Shown: in pieces, positions 1-7,791 of the stretch | Position numbering within the stretch: the stretch's first letter is position 1 | Layout: each line of letters starts with the position of its first letter | NCBI GenBank assembly: GCA_024699595.1 | Contig: JAILPG010000233.1 | Coordinates: forward strand, 1-30,611 | DNA length: 30,611 nucleotides | Direction of reading: 5' to 3' | DNA from: Lachnospiraceae bacterium | GTDB lineage: Bacteria > Bacillota_A > Clostridia > Lachnospirales > Lachnospiraceae | Made by a program: the position numbers and the translations under genes | Notes under the pieces: model-generated | Database searches by the model: none | Told to the model about the DNA's origin: nothing | The model's input: the letters and a program-made list of their open reading frames with translations, nothing else

Positions 1-481
1 CTTTACCTTTGGGGATCATGATCTTATCGGGAACGGAAATATCTGTACAAAATATCGGACACCAATATTTCAGAGCTTCTCTTACGATATCCTGATCAAC
101 ATCCATACTTTCCGAAGGATTCCACTTTTCTGTTTCTTCTATGGGTATGATCTCTTCTTCATCAAAGTGGATAAGATCTCGTGTCTTCCACAGTACCAAT
201 TTGCCCGCAGAAAGCTCGCAGACATTTCCGTTTTCATGGATTTTCTCCGCACAGATCCCTATCTCTCCATCATCCGTTTGGAAGATCTTCGGGTTTCTTA
301 CTCCGAGGGGGACTATCGTGTTATCATCTGCGATCCGTCCCTTTGCAAAAAGGATCCCGTAATCCCTGTTAAAATGAGTCTTTAGTCCGTTTTCGTCTTC
401 ACACGCAAAATGCACGCTGTGCGCGAGTCCTTCCGGATAATTATCGGGGTTAACATCTCTTGTATATACGTGTATCTTCAT
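1..481 (-). CDS. Putative glycosidase, N-terminal part (runs off left edge)
   Basis: I translated this on the minus strand; it stays open for 160 codons to the edge, so only the N-terminus is present. The protein starts MKIHVYTRDV and contains 'NYGILFAKG'-like text (here RDYGILFAKG), 'NPKIFQTDDGEIGI' and 'LWKTRDLIHF'. Short blocks of the type 'DG.fGi' and 'lwkS.DLvhf' are typical of five-bladed beta-propeller glycosidases (GH43/GH32-like), and I recall similar N-termini in Lachnospiraceae carbohydrate-active proteins. The exact family is inference. No signal peptide is seen, suggesting a cytoplasmic enzyme. GAGG lies 9 bases before the chosen ATG; two further in-frame ATGs (at 496 and 499) lie upstream after an AAGGAA and cannot be excluded. 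The substrate is unknown. Confidence 0.6.
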   Translation of the reverse strand, partial: MKIHVYTRDVNPDNYPEGLAHSVHFACEDENGLKTHFNRDYGILFAKGRIADDNTIVPLGVRNPKIFQTDDGEIGICAEKIHENGNVCELSAGKLVLWKTRDLIHFDEEEIIPIEETEKWNPSESMDVDQDIVREALKYWCPIFCTDISVPDKIMIPKGK

Positions 482-499
482 CTGTGTTTTCCTCATCAT

Positions 500-672
500 T
501 TGTATTTCCTTAGCGGGAAACCCATCTGATCCCGGTGTGGTATTTTACCATATCGGCTGCGGGTTGTTCATGCTTGGAGTATACCGTATACGCTCACCAA
601 AGGAAAGTGCATAAAATTGCAGGGGATTTTGCCGGACTTCATTCTGCGCAGGGAATCAGTGTACGATCATGG
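500..672. other. Gene-poor spacer with a 13-bp palindrome
   Basis: I find no convincing gene in this stretch; the 61-codon frame that overlaps it starts with GTG, has no ribosome site and resembles no family. The only clear structure is the perfect odd palindrome GTATACCGTATAC at 579-591. It lies about 100 bases upstream of the leftward glycosidase gene and contains a TATACT on the minus strand that could be a -10 box, although no good -35 sits at the right distance. It may be an operator for that gene. Confidence 0.35.
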
Positions 673-700
673 TTGACAAAACTCTTCTGTTTGTTAAACT
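673..700 (+). promoter_or_regulatory. Candidate sigma-A promoter of the mgtE leader
   Basis: TTGACA at 673-678 is a perfect -35. After 16 bases comes TAAACT at 695-700, preceded by TGT, which gives an extended -10 (TG at 692-693). The start would lie near 707 and produce a leader of about 455 bases before mgtE. The -10 matches only 4 of 6 consensus bases, so this is tentative. Confidence 0.4.
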
Positions 701-725
701 ATACAAGGACGAACGTCTGAAAAAA

Positions 726-779
726 ATGATATCCGGGATCGATCGGTGCTGATCTTTCGGTTCCGGAAACACATATCAT
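726..779 (+). promoter_or_regulatory. Stem-loop in mgtE leader, upstream of the small ORF
   Basis: ATGATATCCGG (726-736) can pair with CCGG (763-766) and ATATCAT (773-779). This makes an 11-bp stem with a 6-base bulge (AAACAC) on the right side and a 26-base apical part that contains two GATC motifs able to pair further. It ends just before the ribosome site of the small ORF at 801. I see no match to the M-box Mg2+ riboswitch core. It could be an unknown aptamer or simply a leader hairpin. Confidence 0.4.
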
Positions 780-800
780 AAAGAAAGGTGGTGGTTATTA

Positions 801-884
801 ATGAAGAAGATGACAATTCCGGCATCATCTGATGTTCCAGGTCGATCTTGCTTTAGAATTATGGCCACCGCTTATCATATTTGA
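801..884 (+). CDS. Possible leader peptide upstream of mgtE (27 aa)
   Basis: An ATG at 801 is preceded by AAAGGTGG with about 9 bases of spacing, a good ribosome site. The frame runs 27 codons to TGA at 882-884. The peptide begins MKKMTIPASSDVPG and ends CFRIMATAYHI. It has no membrane segment and belongs to no family I can name. Its place, between a leader stem and a pair of mutually exclusive hairpins and about 280 bases before mgtE, is what one expects of a regulatory leader peptide; enterobacterial Mg2+ transporters are known to use this principle (mgtL). It could instead be a chance frame. Too short for standard gene calling. Confidence 0.5.
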   Translation: MKKMTIPASSDVPGRSCFRIMATAYHI

Positions 885-934
885 TCAAGGTTATCCCATA
901 AAGAAAAAGCTGTTTGGAACCATATATACAGATG

Positions 935-992
935 ACCGGTCACACAGTTAACAGGAACCGGTGGTTTTGTTTTGTTCGTTAACAAAGCCGGT
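935..992 (+). promoter_or_regulatory. Alternative hairpins, possible attenuator of mgtE
   Basis: ACCGGT at 935-940 can pair with the identical palindromic ACCGGT at 957-962, followed by the T-rich GGTTTTGTTTTGTT (963-976), which looks like a weak terminator. The second ACCGG (957-961) can instead pair with CCGGT (988-992), with TTTGTT (966-971) pairing AACAAA (981-986) inside; this form uses up the T-tract. The two folds exclude each other. GTTAAC also occurs twice (947-952 and 978-983). The arrangement is compatible with transcription attenuation, but no folding energy was calculated. Confidence 0.4.
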
Positions 993-1063
993 AACAGCAT
1001 TTCCCTTTTACAGATATCATATGCGGTGACGCCAGAGAAAAATCCTTCTAAAGCTTTACAAGG

Positions 1064-1148
1064 AATGGAAATCCTACGGATTTCCATTATCGCCGGAAAA
1101 TTCTCTGCGAGAACTTTTCGGCACAAAATTTTTAAAAAAAATTTTGTG
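1064..1148 (+). repeat. Dispersed hairpin repeat, copy 1 (mgtE leader)
   Basis: Three successive hairpins lie immediately before the mgtE ribosome site. The first is AATGGAAATCC (1064-1074), loop TAC, and its full complement (1078-1088). The second is CCGGAAAATTCTC (1094-1106) against GAGAACTTTTCGG (1109-1121), with one A-C mismatch. The third is CACAAAATTTTT (1122-1133) against AAAAATTTTGTG (1137-1148). The core 1067-1121 is identical at 51 of 55 bases to 25170-25224 in front of cheC. No gene is encoded. It may be a MITE/REP-like element or a conserved regulatory RNA. Confidence 0.8.
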
Positions 1149-1162
1149 AGGAGGGCGTTACT

Positions 1163-2512
1163 ATGTCTACAGAATACACGATGGATGAGATCCGTGAATT
1201 GATTGATGCAAGACAGTACACCAAGCTTCGTTCAGAACTTATGGAATGGAACGAGGCTGATATTGCTGCGGTCATCGAGGAACTTCCCAATGAGGACAGG
1301 CTCAAGATATTCAGGATACTTCCCAAGAACATGGCAGCCGATGTTTTCGCCTATCTCGACCTGGACACCGAGCAGACGATCATCACATCAGTTAACGAGC
1401 GTGAGGCTGCAAATATCATAAACAATCTGATGGCCGATGATGCTACGGACCTTATGGAAGAGATGCCCGCAGGAGTGGTCAAAAAGCTCCTTGCAAATGC
1501 CAATTCCGAGACAAGAAGGGATATAAACCATCTGCTCAGATACCCCGAGGATTCCGCCGGATCGATCATGACGGTGGAGTTTGTGGACTTGAAAGTACAC
1601 CTTACCGTCAAGGAAGCCATCGACAGGATCAGAAAGGTCGGTGTTGACAAGGAAACGATCAACATCTGCTATGTGCTCGACAATGAGAGACATCTTCTGG
1701 GAACGGTAGCTCTAAGGTATCTGCTGCTTAAAGGGGACAACGAGATAATCGGAGACATAATGAATGACAATATCATCTCCGTAAATACCCTTACCGACCA
1801 GGAAGAGGTTGCAAGACTGTTCCAGAAATACGATTTTACCACGATGCCTGTTGTTGATAATGAGAACAGACTCGTCGGTATCATCACCATCGATGATGTA
1901 GTCGATATCCTGCAGGAAGAGGCAACGGAGGATATCGAAAAGATGGCAGCTATCGTGCCTACGGATAAGCCCTACATGAAAACGGGAATTGTGGAGACCT
2001 ACAAAAAGAGGATCCCTTGGCTGTTGCTGCTGATGATCTCCGCAACCGTGACCGGAGGCATTATCACCCATTATGAGAATGCACTCGGGACCTATGTGGT
2101 ACTCACATCATTCATCCCGATGTTGATGGATACAGGCGGAAATGCCGGAGGACAGGCATCAGTTACGATAATCCGTGGACTCTCGCTTAATGAGATAGAG
2201 TTTTCTGATATCGTAAAGGTTATATGGAAGGAGATCCGCGTGGCAGTGCTGTGCGGCATCACCCTTTCGATCACCAATTTCATCAAAATGATGATCGTCG
2301 ATCATGTAAGCATGACCGTGGCTGCAGTTATCTGCTTCACACTGGTTGTTGAGATCGCGATCGCTAAGGTGGTGGGCTGTACGCTTCCGATGCTTGCAAA
2401 AAAAGCAGGATTCGACCCTGCGGTAATGGCAAGTCCGTTCATCACGACGATCGTCGATGCGCTGTCGTTGATGATCTACTTTACATTTGCGACGCATATG
2501 CTGGGGATCTGA
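1163..2512 (+). CDS. mgtE: Magnesium transporter MgtE
   Basis: This 449-aa protein is a full-length MgtE-type Mg2+ channel of the cytoplasmic membrane. Residues 1 to about 130 form the helical N domain (for example EADIAAVIEELPNED and LMEEMP), residues about 131-255 the paired CBS domains, and about 285-449 the five-helix pore. The family motif TGGNAGGQ is at 324-331, and the pore aspartate of the FDPA motif is D418, equivalent to Asp432 of the Thermus protein. In the family the N and CBS domains sense cytoplasmic Mg2+ and close the gate. The ribosome site AGGAGG (1149-1154) lies 8 bases before ATG, directly after the third hairpin of the repeat. The long structured leader with a small ORF suggests regulation at RNA level, but it is not an M-box that I can recognise. 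The downstream stem at 2576-2634 probably terminates it. Confidence 0.96.
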   Translation: MSTEYTMDEIRELIDARQYTKLRSELMEWNEADIAAVIEELPNEDRLKIFRILPKNMAADVFAYLDLDTEQTIITSVNEREAANIINNLMADDATDLMEEMPAGVVKKLLANANSETRRDINHLLRYPEDSAGSIMTVEFVDLKVHLTVKEAIDRIRKVGVDKETINICYVLDNERHLLGTVALRYLLLKGDNEIIGDIMNDNIISVNTLTDQEEVARLFQKYDFTTMPVVDNENRLVGIITIDDVVDILQEEATEDIEKMAAIVPTDKPYMKTGIVETYKKRIPWLLLLMISATVTGGIITHYENALGTYVVLTSFIPMLMDTGGNAGGQASVTIIRGLSLNEIEFSDIVKVIWKEIRVAVLCGITLSITNFIKMMIVDHVSMTVAAVICFTLVVEIAIAKVVGCTLPMLAKKAGFDPAVMASPFITTIVDALSLMIYFTFATHMLGI

Positions 2513-2543
2513 GGTCCATAGGTTATATTAGTTGTGATTGAGG

Positions 2544-2575
2544 GATATTGCGATATTGCGATATTGAGATATTGC
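2544..2575. repeat. Tandem 8-bp repeat (GATATTGC x4)
   Basis: The octamer GATATTGC starts at 2544, 2552, 2560 and 2568; only the third unit differs (GATATTGA). It sits between the mgtE stop and the terminator stem and codes for nothing. It is a short microsatellite-like array, prone to copy-number change. Confidence 0.85.
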
Positions 2576-2634
2576 GGGATATAAATCAAATCTCCTGAGC
2601 TGTGATACCAGCTCAGGAGATTTATTTATATCCC
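2576..2634. terminator. 26-bp bidirectional terminator stem between mgtE and glmM
   Basis: GGGATATAAAT (2576-2586) pairs with ATTTATATCCC (2624-2634), and AAATCTCCTGAGCTG (2588-2602) pairs with its exact complement (2609-2623). Only C2587 is bulged and the loop is the 6 bases TGATAC. The right arm ends at the base before the glmM stop codon. The two genes converge here, so the stem can end transcripts from both sides. A long uninterrupted T-tract is absent on either strand, which is unusual for such a strong stem. Confidence 0.8.
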
Positions 2635-3969
2635 TTAATAGTATTTGTTCTTTATGAAGGTCTCGGTCTCTTCAACATATTTTTCGCAGTCTTCGGTTGT
2701 CTCTGCCTCGACCATGATACGTACTACGGGTTCGGTGCCGCTCTTTCTGAGTAAGAGCCTTCCTTTTCCGTCGAGCTTTTTGTTGAGATCCTCAGCGTAT
2801 TTTACTACTTCGGGATCTTTCATGACTGCATCCTTGTCGGGTACGGCAAGGTTCTTAAGCTTCTGCGGAAGTATCGTTAAGCCTCTGGTGAGGTTTGAGA
2901 ATACGGTCTTTTTGGCTACCATGATGTCGCACATGATGATCGCGGTAAGGATGCCGTCTCCGGTGGTTGCATATCTGTCAAAGATAACGTGTCCGGACTG
3001 TTCGCCGCCTATGCTGTAGCCGTGCTCCTGGATCTCTTTGGATATGTATTTGTCGCCGACATCGGTGATCACTACGTTGATCCCCTGTTCCTTAAGCGCA
3101 TTTAACAGGCCGAGATTTGACATTACCGTAACTACGGCTGTGTCTTCCACCAGATTGCCTTTTTCCTTGAGATAGCCTGCACCGATATAGATGATCGCAT
3201 CTCCGTCAACCACGTTGCCTTTTTCATCCACACCGAAGCATCTGTCCGCATCACCGTCAAATGCAAAGCCGGCATCAAGGTTATTTGCCTTTACGAATTC
3301 CTGAAGGGCGGCTATGTGGGTCGAGCCGCAGTCCACATTTATGTTGGTTCCGTCAGGCTCATTACCCATGACATAGGTGTCTGCGCCGAGCATATCAAAT
3401 ACGGTCTTTGCGATGGTGAAAGCAGAGCCGTTGGCACAGTCAAGTCCTATCCTGTAGCCTCTTAAGGAATGAAGAGGTACCTGAGAGAGATAGCTTATAT
3501 ACTGATTTCTTCCCTGGAAATAGTCTGTGCAGCGGCCGACATTCTCGGCACTGAAGGGGATCTCGATATCTCCGTCTATGTATTTTTCGATCTCTGCAAG
3601 CACGGAATCATCCATCTTGTAACCGTCCGAATCGATGACCTTAATACCGTTGTCATGATAGGGATTGTGGCTTGCCGTGATCATTATTCCGAAATCAAAC
3701 TTGCCCGTGCGCGTCACATAGGATACGCTTGGGGTCGTTGTTACATGCAGAAGGTGTACATCGGCACCGGTTGATGCAAGTCCCGCGGACAGTCCGTACT
3801 CAAACATATAGCTTGAACGTCTGGTGTCCTTGCCGATAACGCAGTTGGGCTTTCTGCCAAGCTTCTGGCCGAAATACCAGCCGAGGAACTGGCCTATCTT
3901 AAGCGCATGTTCCACTCTTAGATTCTCGTTTGCTTTTCCTCTGAAACCGTCTGTACCGAAATATTTCAT
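2635..3969 (-). CDS. glmM: Phosphoglucosamine mutase
   Basis: GlmM converts glucosamine-6-phosphate to glucosamine-1-phosphate on the way to UDP-GlcNAc for peptidoglycan. The 444-aa length is normal. The protein begins MKYFGTDGFRG, the phosphoglucosamine-mutase form of this start. The phosphoserine loop TASHNP has its catalytic serine at 100. The metal-binding loop DGDADR is at 238-243, the sugar-specificity loop GGEQSGH at 321-327, and the C-terminal phosphate loop RKSGTEP at 408-414. All are intact. A GGGAGG ribosome site precedes the ATG. The leader on the minus strand has a hairpin (GGCCC/GGGCC at 3984-3988/3997-4001) just upstream of that site and a possible -10 TATACT (4065-4070). The gene is isolated: mgtE converges on it and typA diverges from it. 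Confidence 0.96.
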   Translation of the reverse strand: MKYFGTDGFRGKANENLRVEHALKIGQFLGWYFGQKLGRKPNCVIGKDTRRSSYMFEYGLSAGLASTGADVHLLHVTTTPSVSYVTRTGKFDFGIMITASHNPYHDNGIKVIDSDGYKMDDSVLAEIEKYIDGDIEIPFSAENVGRCTDYFQGRNQYISYLSQVPLHSLRGYRIGLDCANGSAFTIAKTVFDMLGADTYVMGNEPDGTNINVDCGSTHIAALQEFVKANNLDAGFAFDGDADRCFGVDEKGNVVDGDAIIYIGAGYLKEKGNLVEDTAVVTVMSNLGLLNALKEQGINVVITDVGDKYISKEIQEHGYSIGGEQSGHVIFDRYATTGDGILTAIIMCDIMVAKKTVFSNLTRGLTILPQKLKNLAVPDKDAVMKDPEVVKYAEDLNKKLDGKGRLLLRKSGTEPVVRIMVEAETTEDCEKYVEETETFIKNKYY

Positions 3970-4129
3970 ATGATGATCCTCCCGGCCCTAAAATGCGGGC
4001 CTGCTTTAGCTTGTTTTCAGTCTGTAAAGATCAGCCGGCCTGTGTGCCGGATACAGTTTATGGTAGTATAAATGCGTAAAAAATACAAGTATTGCAGTAA
4101 AAGTTTATATAGAAAACAGGGGTGAAGAC

Positions 4130-4138
4130 TGCTATAAT
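4130..4138 (+). promoter_or_regulatory. Extended -10 promoter of typA
   Basis: TGCTATAAT (4130-4138) is a perfect TATAAT with the TGn extension. No good -35 lies 16-18 bases upstream, as is allowed for extended -10 promoters. The start would be near 4145, inside the region of the TTG at 4150, which argues that translation starts later, at 4192. Confidence 0.6.
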
Positions 4139-4191
4139 GTATCGGGCAATTGTCAAGAAGAATTAAGAAGGACGGTAACAAAGATAATCAC

Positions 4192-6024
4192 ATGCTTCAG
4201 GAAAGAAAAGACGTTAGAAACATAGCCATCATCGCTCACGTCGATCATGGCAAGACAACCCTCGTTGACGAGCTGTTAAAGCAAAGCGGGGTATTTCGTG
4301 ACAATCAGGAAGTGGCAGAACGTGTCATGGATTCCAATGATATAGAAAGGGAAAGGGGGATCACGATCCTTTCAAAGAACACCGCGGTTACATACAAAGG
4401 TACCAAGATAAACATCGTGGATACGCCGGGACATGCGGATTTTGGCGGAGAGGTGGAGCGCGTGCTCAAAATGGTGGACGGCGCCATCCTCGTGGTAGAT
4501 GCTTTTGAGGGCACCATGCCCCAGACCAGGTTCGTGCTTAAAAAAGCGCTGGCGTTAAAGCTCCCCGTAATAGTCTGCGTCAACAAGGTCGACAGGGAAG
4601 AGGCCAGATGCGATGAGGTGGTGGATGAGGTCCTTGAGCTTTTCATGGATCTTGATGCCGATGACAAACAGCTTGACTGTCCCTTTATTTTTGCATCCGC
4701 AAAGCTTGGAAAATCCGGAACGGATCCTGATAATATAGGTCCGGATCTGGTACCTCTCTTTGAGGCGATCCTTGATTACATCCCTGCTCCGAAAGGCGAT
4801 CCGGATGCGGGAACCCAGGTCCTCATAAGCACGATAGATTACAATGATTATGTGGGACGCATAGGCGTCGGAAAGGTATCAAACGGAAAGATTTCCGTAA
4901 ATCAGGAGGACGTTATCGTAAACGCCCACGATCCCGACAAGTTAAAGAAGGTAAAGGTCTCTGCACTCTATGAGTATGACGGACTTAACAAGGTTAACGT
5001 CAGGGAGGCAACGGTCGGGGCGATTGTAGCCATATCAGGAATCTCCGACATTCATATAGGTGATACGATATGTGCTCCCGATTTTCCAAATCCCATTGAG
5101 TTTCAGAAGATATCGGAGCCTACCATAGCCATGCAGTTTATGGTAAATGACTCACCGCTTGCCGGAAAAGAGGGAAAATATGTGACCTCAAGGCATCTTC
5201 GCGACAGGCTCTTTAAGGAGCTTAACACTGATGTTTCCCTAAGAGTCGAGGAAACCGATACCACCGAATGCTTCAAGGTATCGGGAAGGGGAGAGCTGCA
5301 TCTGTCTGTCCTCATAGAAAACATGAGACGTGAGGGCTATGAGTTTGCAGTCAGCAAGGCAGAGGTACTCTACAGGGAGGATTCCAAGGGCAGAAAGACT
5401 GAGCCGATGGAGCTTGCCTATGTGGATGTGCCTGAGGAATTCACCGGCATAGTGATAGAAAAGCTTGGAAGCCGCAAGGGGGAACTGCAGAACATGTATC
5501 CCATAACCGGCGGATACACGAGGATGGTATTCTCCATTCCCGCAAGAGGTCTTATCGGCTACAGAGGAGAATTCATGACCGATACCAAGGGTAACGGCAT
5601 CATCAATACGGTATTTGACGAATATGCTCCGTACAAGGGTGATATACAGTACAGAAAACAGGGCTCGCTTATCGCATTTGAGAGCGGAGAATCCGTAACT
5701 TACGGTCTGTTTAATGCACAGGAGAGAGGAGTACTGTTCATAGGTCCGGGTGAGCAGGTATATTCCGGAATGGTCATCGGACAGAACGGAAAACCCGAGG
5801 ATGTTGAGATAAATGTCTGCAAGAGGAAGCAGCTCACAAATACCAGAGCTTCGGGGTCTGATGAGGCACTGAGACTGACGCCTCCGAAGATCTTAAGCCT
5901 TGAGCAGGCTCTTGAGTTTATAGATGCGGATGAACTGTTAGAGGTTACTCCTGAAAATCTAAGGATCAGGAAAAAGATCCTTGATCCCACACTCAGAAAG
6001 AGGGCAGGTTTCAGAAAAGAGTAG
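4192..6024 (+). CDS. typA: Ribosome-associated GTPase TypA/BipA
   Basis: TypA/BipA is a translation-factor GTPase that binds the ribosome and supports assembly and growth under stress or cold. With the ATG at 4192 the protein has 610 aa, the usual length. It starts MLQERKDVRNIAIIAHVDHG; G1 AHVDHGKTT is at 15-23, switch RERGIT at 53-58, G3 DTPGH at 77-81 and G4 NKVD at 131-134. EF-G-like domains and the BipA-specific C-terminus follow (GGYTRMVFSIPARGLIGYRGEF and RLTPPKILSLEQALEFI are typical blocks). An in-frame TTG at 4150 would add 14 residues, but it has no ribosome site and lies 12 bases from the -10 box. The ATG itself has only a distant AAGGA. The ABC transporter gene follows after 16 bases. 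Confidence 0.93.
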   Translation: MLQERKDVRNIAIIAHVDHGKTTLVDELLKQSGVFRDNQEVAERVMDSNDIERERGITILSKNTAVTYKGTKINIVDTPGHADFGGEVERVLKMVDGAILVVDAFEGTMPQTRFVLKKALALKLPVIVCVNKVDREEARCDEVVDEVLELFMDLDADDKQLDCPFIFASAKLGKSGTDPDNIGPDLVPLFEAILDYIPAPKGDPDAGTQVLISTIDYNDYVGRIGVGKVSNGKISVNQEDVIVNAHDPDKLKKVKVSALYEYDGLNKVNVREATVGAIVAISGISDIHIGDTICAPDFPNPIEFQKISEPTIAMQFMVNDSPLAGKEGKYVTSRHLRDRLFKELNTDVSLRVEETDTTECFKVSGRGELHLSVLIENMRREGYEFAVSKAEVLYREDSKGRKTEPMELAYVDVPEEFTGIVIEKLGSRKGELQNMYPITGGYTRMVFSIPARGLIGYRGEFMTDTKGNGIINTVFDEYAPYKGDIQYRKQGSLIAFESGESVTYGLFNAQERGVLFIGPGEQVYSGMVIGQNGKPEDVEINVCKRKQLTNTRASGSDEALRLTPPKILSLEQALEFIDADELLEVTPENLRIRKKILDPTLRKRAGFRKE

Positions 6025-6040
6025 AGACCGGTGATTAAGA

Positions 6041-7780
6041 ATGATAAAAACTCTGGCATCACATATAAAAGAATATAAAAAGGCAACGATCATCACACCT
6101 GTCTTCATGATATTTGAGGCGTTCTTTGAGATGCTCACGCCTCTTCTCATGTCGGACCTTGTAGATAAAGGTGTTACCGCAGGAAACATGTCCTATATTT
6201 ACAGGATAGGCTTTCTGATGCTTGGCTGTGCGGTCATGGGACTTTTATCCGGAGTTGCGGCGGGAGTGTTTGCGGCAAAAGCCTCCACCGGATTTGCCAA
6301 AAACTTAAGGAAAGCAATGAATGATAACATTCAGAGGTTTTCCTTTTCAAATATTGACAGGTTCTCAACAGCGGGCCTTGTGACAAGGCTTACGACGGAT
6401 GTCACCAATATCCAGAACGCTTTCCAGATGATAATCAGGATGTGCATAAGGGCGCCGTTTTCACTTATCTTTGCAATGACGGCGGCTTTCCTTGTATCTC
6501 CGAGGGTCGCCAGCGTCTATCTTGTTGCGATCGTGATCCTTGCAGTGGTGCTCTCACTGATCGTCAAAAATGCGATGTCAAGCTTCCGCAAGGTCTTTTC
6601 AAAATATGACGATCTTAATGCCACGATACAGGAAAACGTAAGATCTATAAGAGTCGTAAAATCCTTCGTCCGCGAGGACTATGAGATAAGCAGGATGGAA
6701 AAGGCGGTCGGAAATATCTATAAGCTTTTCGTAAAGGCTGAGGGGATAGTGGTATTAAACGGCCCCGTAATGCAGCTTGCCATAAACAGCTGCATCCTTG
6801 TGATAGCATGGCTCGGAGCAAGGATGATAACGGCAGGTGAGCTTACGACAGGAGACCTGATGGCTCTGCTTGCATACTGCATGAACATCCTTATGAACTT
6901 AATGTTCTTATCTATGATATTTGTAATGGTATCCATGTCCGCCGCATCAGGCGAAAGGGTATGCGAAGTACTGAACGAAGAGCCTGATATCGTTAATCCC
7001 GAAAATCCCGTGATGACAGTGGCTGATGGAAGCATAAGATTCGATGATGTGGATTTTTCCTATCATAAAGAGGGAAGCGGTGCACCGGTGCTTAAGGACA
7101 TAAGTCTTTCTATCGATTCAGGAGAGACCATAGGCATCATAGGATCCACCGGCTCGGGAAAGTCTTCTCTGGTGAATCTCATAAGCCGTCTGTATGACGT
7201 CTCACAGGGGGCTGTCTATGTCGGAGGAAGGGATGTAAGGGATTATGATCTTGAGACCCTTAGGACCCGGGTCGCAGTTGTCCTTCAGAGTAATGTCCTG
7301 TTTTCGGGAACCATTCTTGAAAACTTAAGATGGGGCAATCCCGATGCCACGGTCGAAGAGTGCATGGAAGCATGCAGGCTTGCCTGTGCCGATGAATTCA
7401 TAGAAAAAATGTCCGATAAATACGACACTTATATAGAGCAGGGCGGTACTAACGTATCCGGAGGACAGAAGCAGAGGCTCTGTATCGCAAGGGCACTGTT
7501 AAAGAATCCGAAGGTTCTGATACTGGATGATTCCACTTCCGCGGTGGATACGGCAACGGATGCAAAGATAAGAAAAGCTTTTCTTGAGAGCATACCCGAT
7601 GTGACCAAGATCATCATCGCCCAGCGTATTTCCTCCGTTGAAAGTGCGGACAGGATAATCGTACTTGACGAGGGCAGGGTGAACGGATTCGATACTCACG
7701 AAAAACTGCTTGCAGACAATGAGATATACAGGGAAGTCTATGAATCACAGACCGGTAATGATGCGGACTTCGACATTTGA
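6041..7780 (+). CDS. ABC exporter half-transporter, degenerate-site subunit
   Basis: A 579-aa ABC exporter subunit: six membrane helices in residues 1 to about 300 and a nucleotide-binding domain from about 330. Walker A GSTGSGKS is at 368-375 and signature VSGGQ at 472-476. Walker B ends LILDD, with Asp497 where the catalytic Glu should be, and the H-loop reads AQR, with Gln528 in place of His. These are the hallmarks of the 'degenerate' partner of heterodimeric exporters such as TM287/288, BmrCD and LmrCD. The next gene is the matching canonical partner and follows directly, so the two should form one transporter in the cytoplasmic membrane. Substrate is unknown; drug or lipid export is common in the family. 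The ribosome site is weak, so it may be coupled to typA 16 bases upstream. Confidence 0.92.
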   Translation: MIKTLASHIKEYKKATIITPVFMIFEAFFEMLTPLLMSDLVDKGVTAGNMSYIYRIGFLMLGCAVMGLLSGVAAGVFAAKASTGFAKNLRKAMNDNIQRFSFSNIDRFSTAGLVTRLTTDVTNIQNAFQMIIRMCIRAPFSLIFAMTAAFLVSPRVASVYLVAIVILAVVLSLIVKNAMSSFRKVFSKYDDLNATIQENVRSIRVVKSFVREDYEISRMEKAVGNIYKLFVKAEGIVVLNGPVMQLAINSCILVIAWLGARMITAGELTTGDLMALLAYCMNILMNLMFLSMIFVMVSMSAASGERVCEVLNEEPDIVNPENPVMTVADGSIRFDDVDFSYHKEGSGAPVLKDISLSIDSGETIGIIGSTGSGKSSLVNLISRLYDVSQGAVYVGGRDVRDYDLETLRTRVAVVLQSNVLFSGTILENLRWGNPDATVEECMEACRLACADEFIEKMSDKYDTYIEQGGTNVSGGQKQRLCIARALLKNPKVLILDDSTSAVDTATDAKIRKAFLESIPDVTKIIIAQRISSVESADRIIVLDEGRVNGFDTHEKLLADNEIYREVYESQTGNDADFDI

Positions 7781-7791
7781 GGATAACAGCC

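Noticed and set aside
535..720. 61-codon frame on the plus strand between the left glycosidase and mgtE
   Set aside because: GTG start, no ribosome site, odd composition and no family resemblance; it also overlaps the candidate mgtE promoter.
482..1162. M-box magnesium riboswitch upstream of mgtE
   Set aside because: I looked for the conserved GGTGAGGCTCC and GCTACTGCC cores and do not find them; the structures there are different.
875..1202. Two overlapping frames in the mgtE leader, one per strand
   Set aside because: They run through the hairpins and the repeat and, for one, into mgtE; no ribosome sites and no plausible protein.
3984..4050. Two GC-rich hairpins in the glmM leader as a possible riboswitch
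   Set aside because: Each has only five pairs and small loops, with no known aptamer signature; noted under glmM only.
4150..4191. TTG start adding 14 residues to TypA
   Set aside because: It lies 12 bases from a perfect -10 box, has no ribosome site, and the family begins close to the ATG at 4192.
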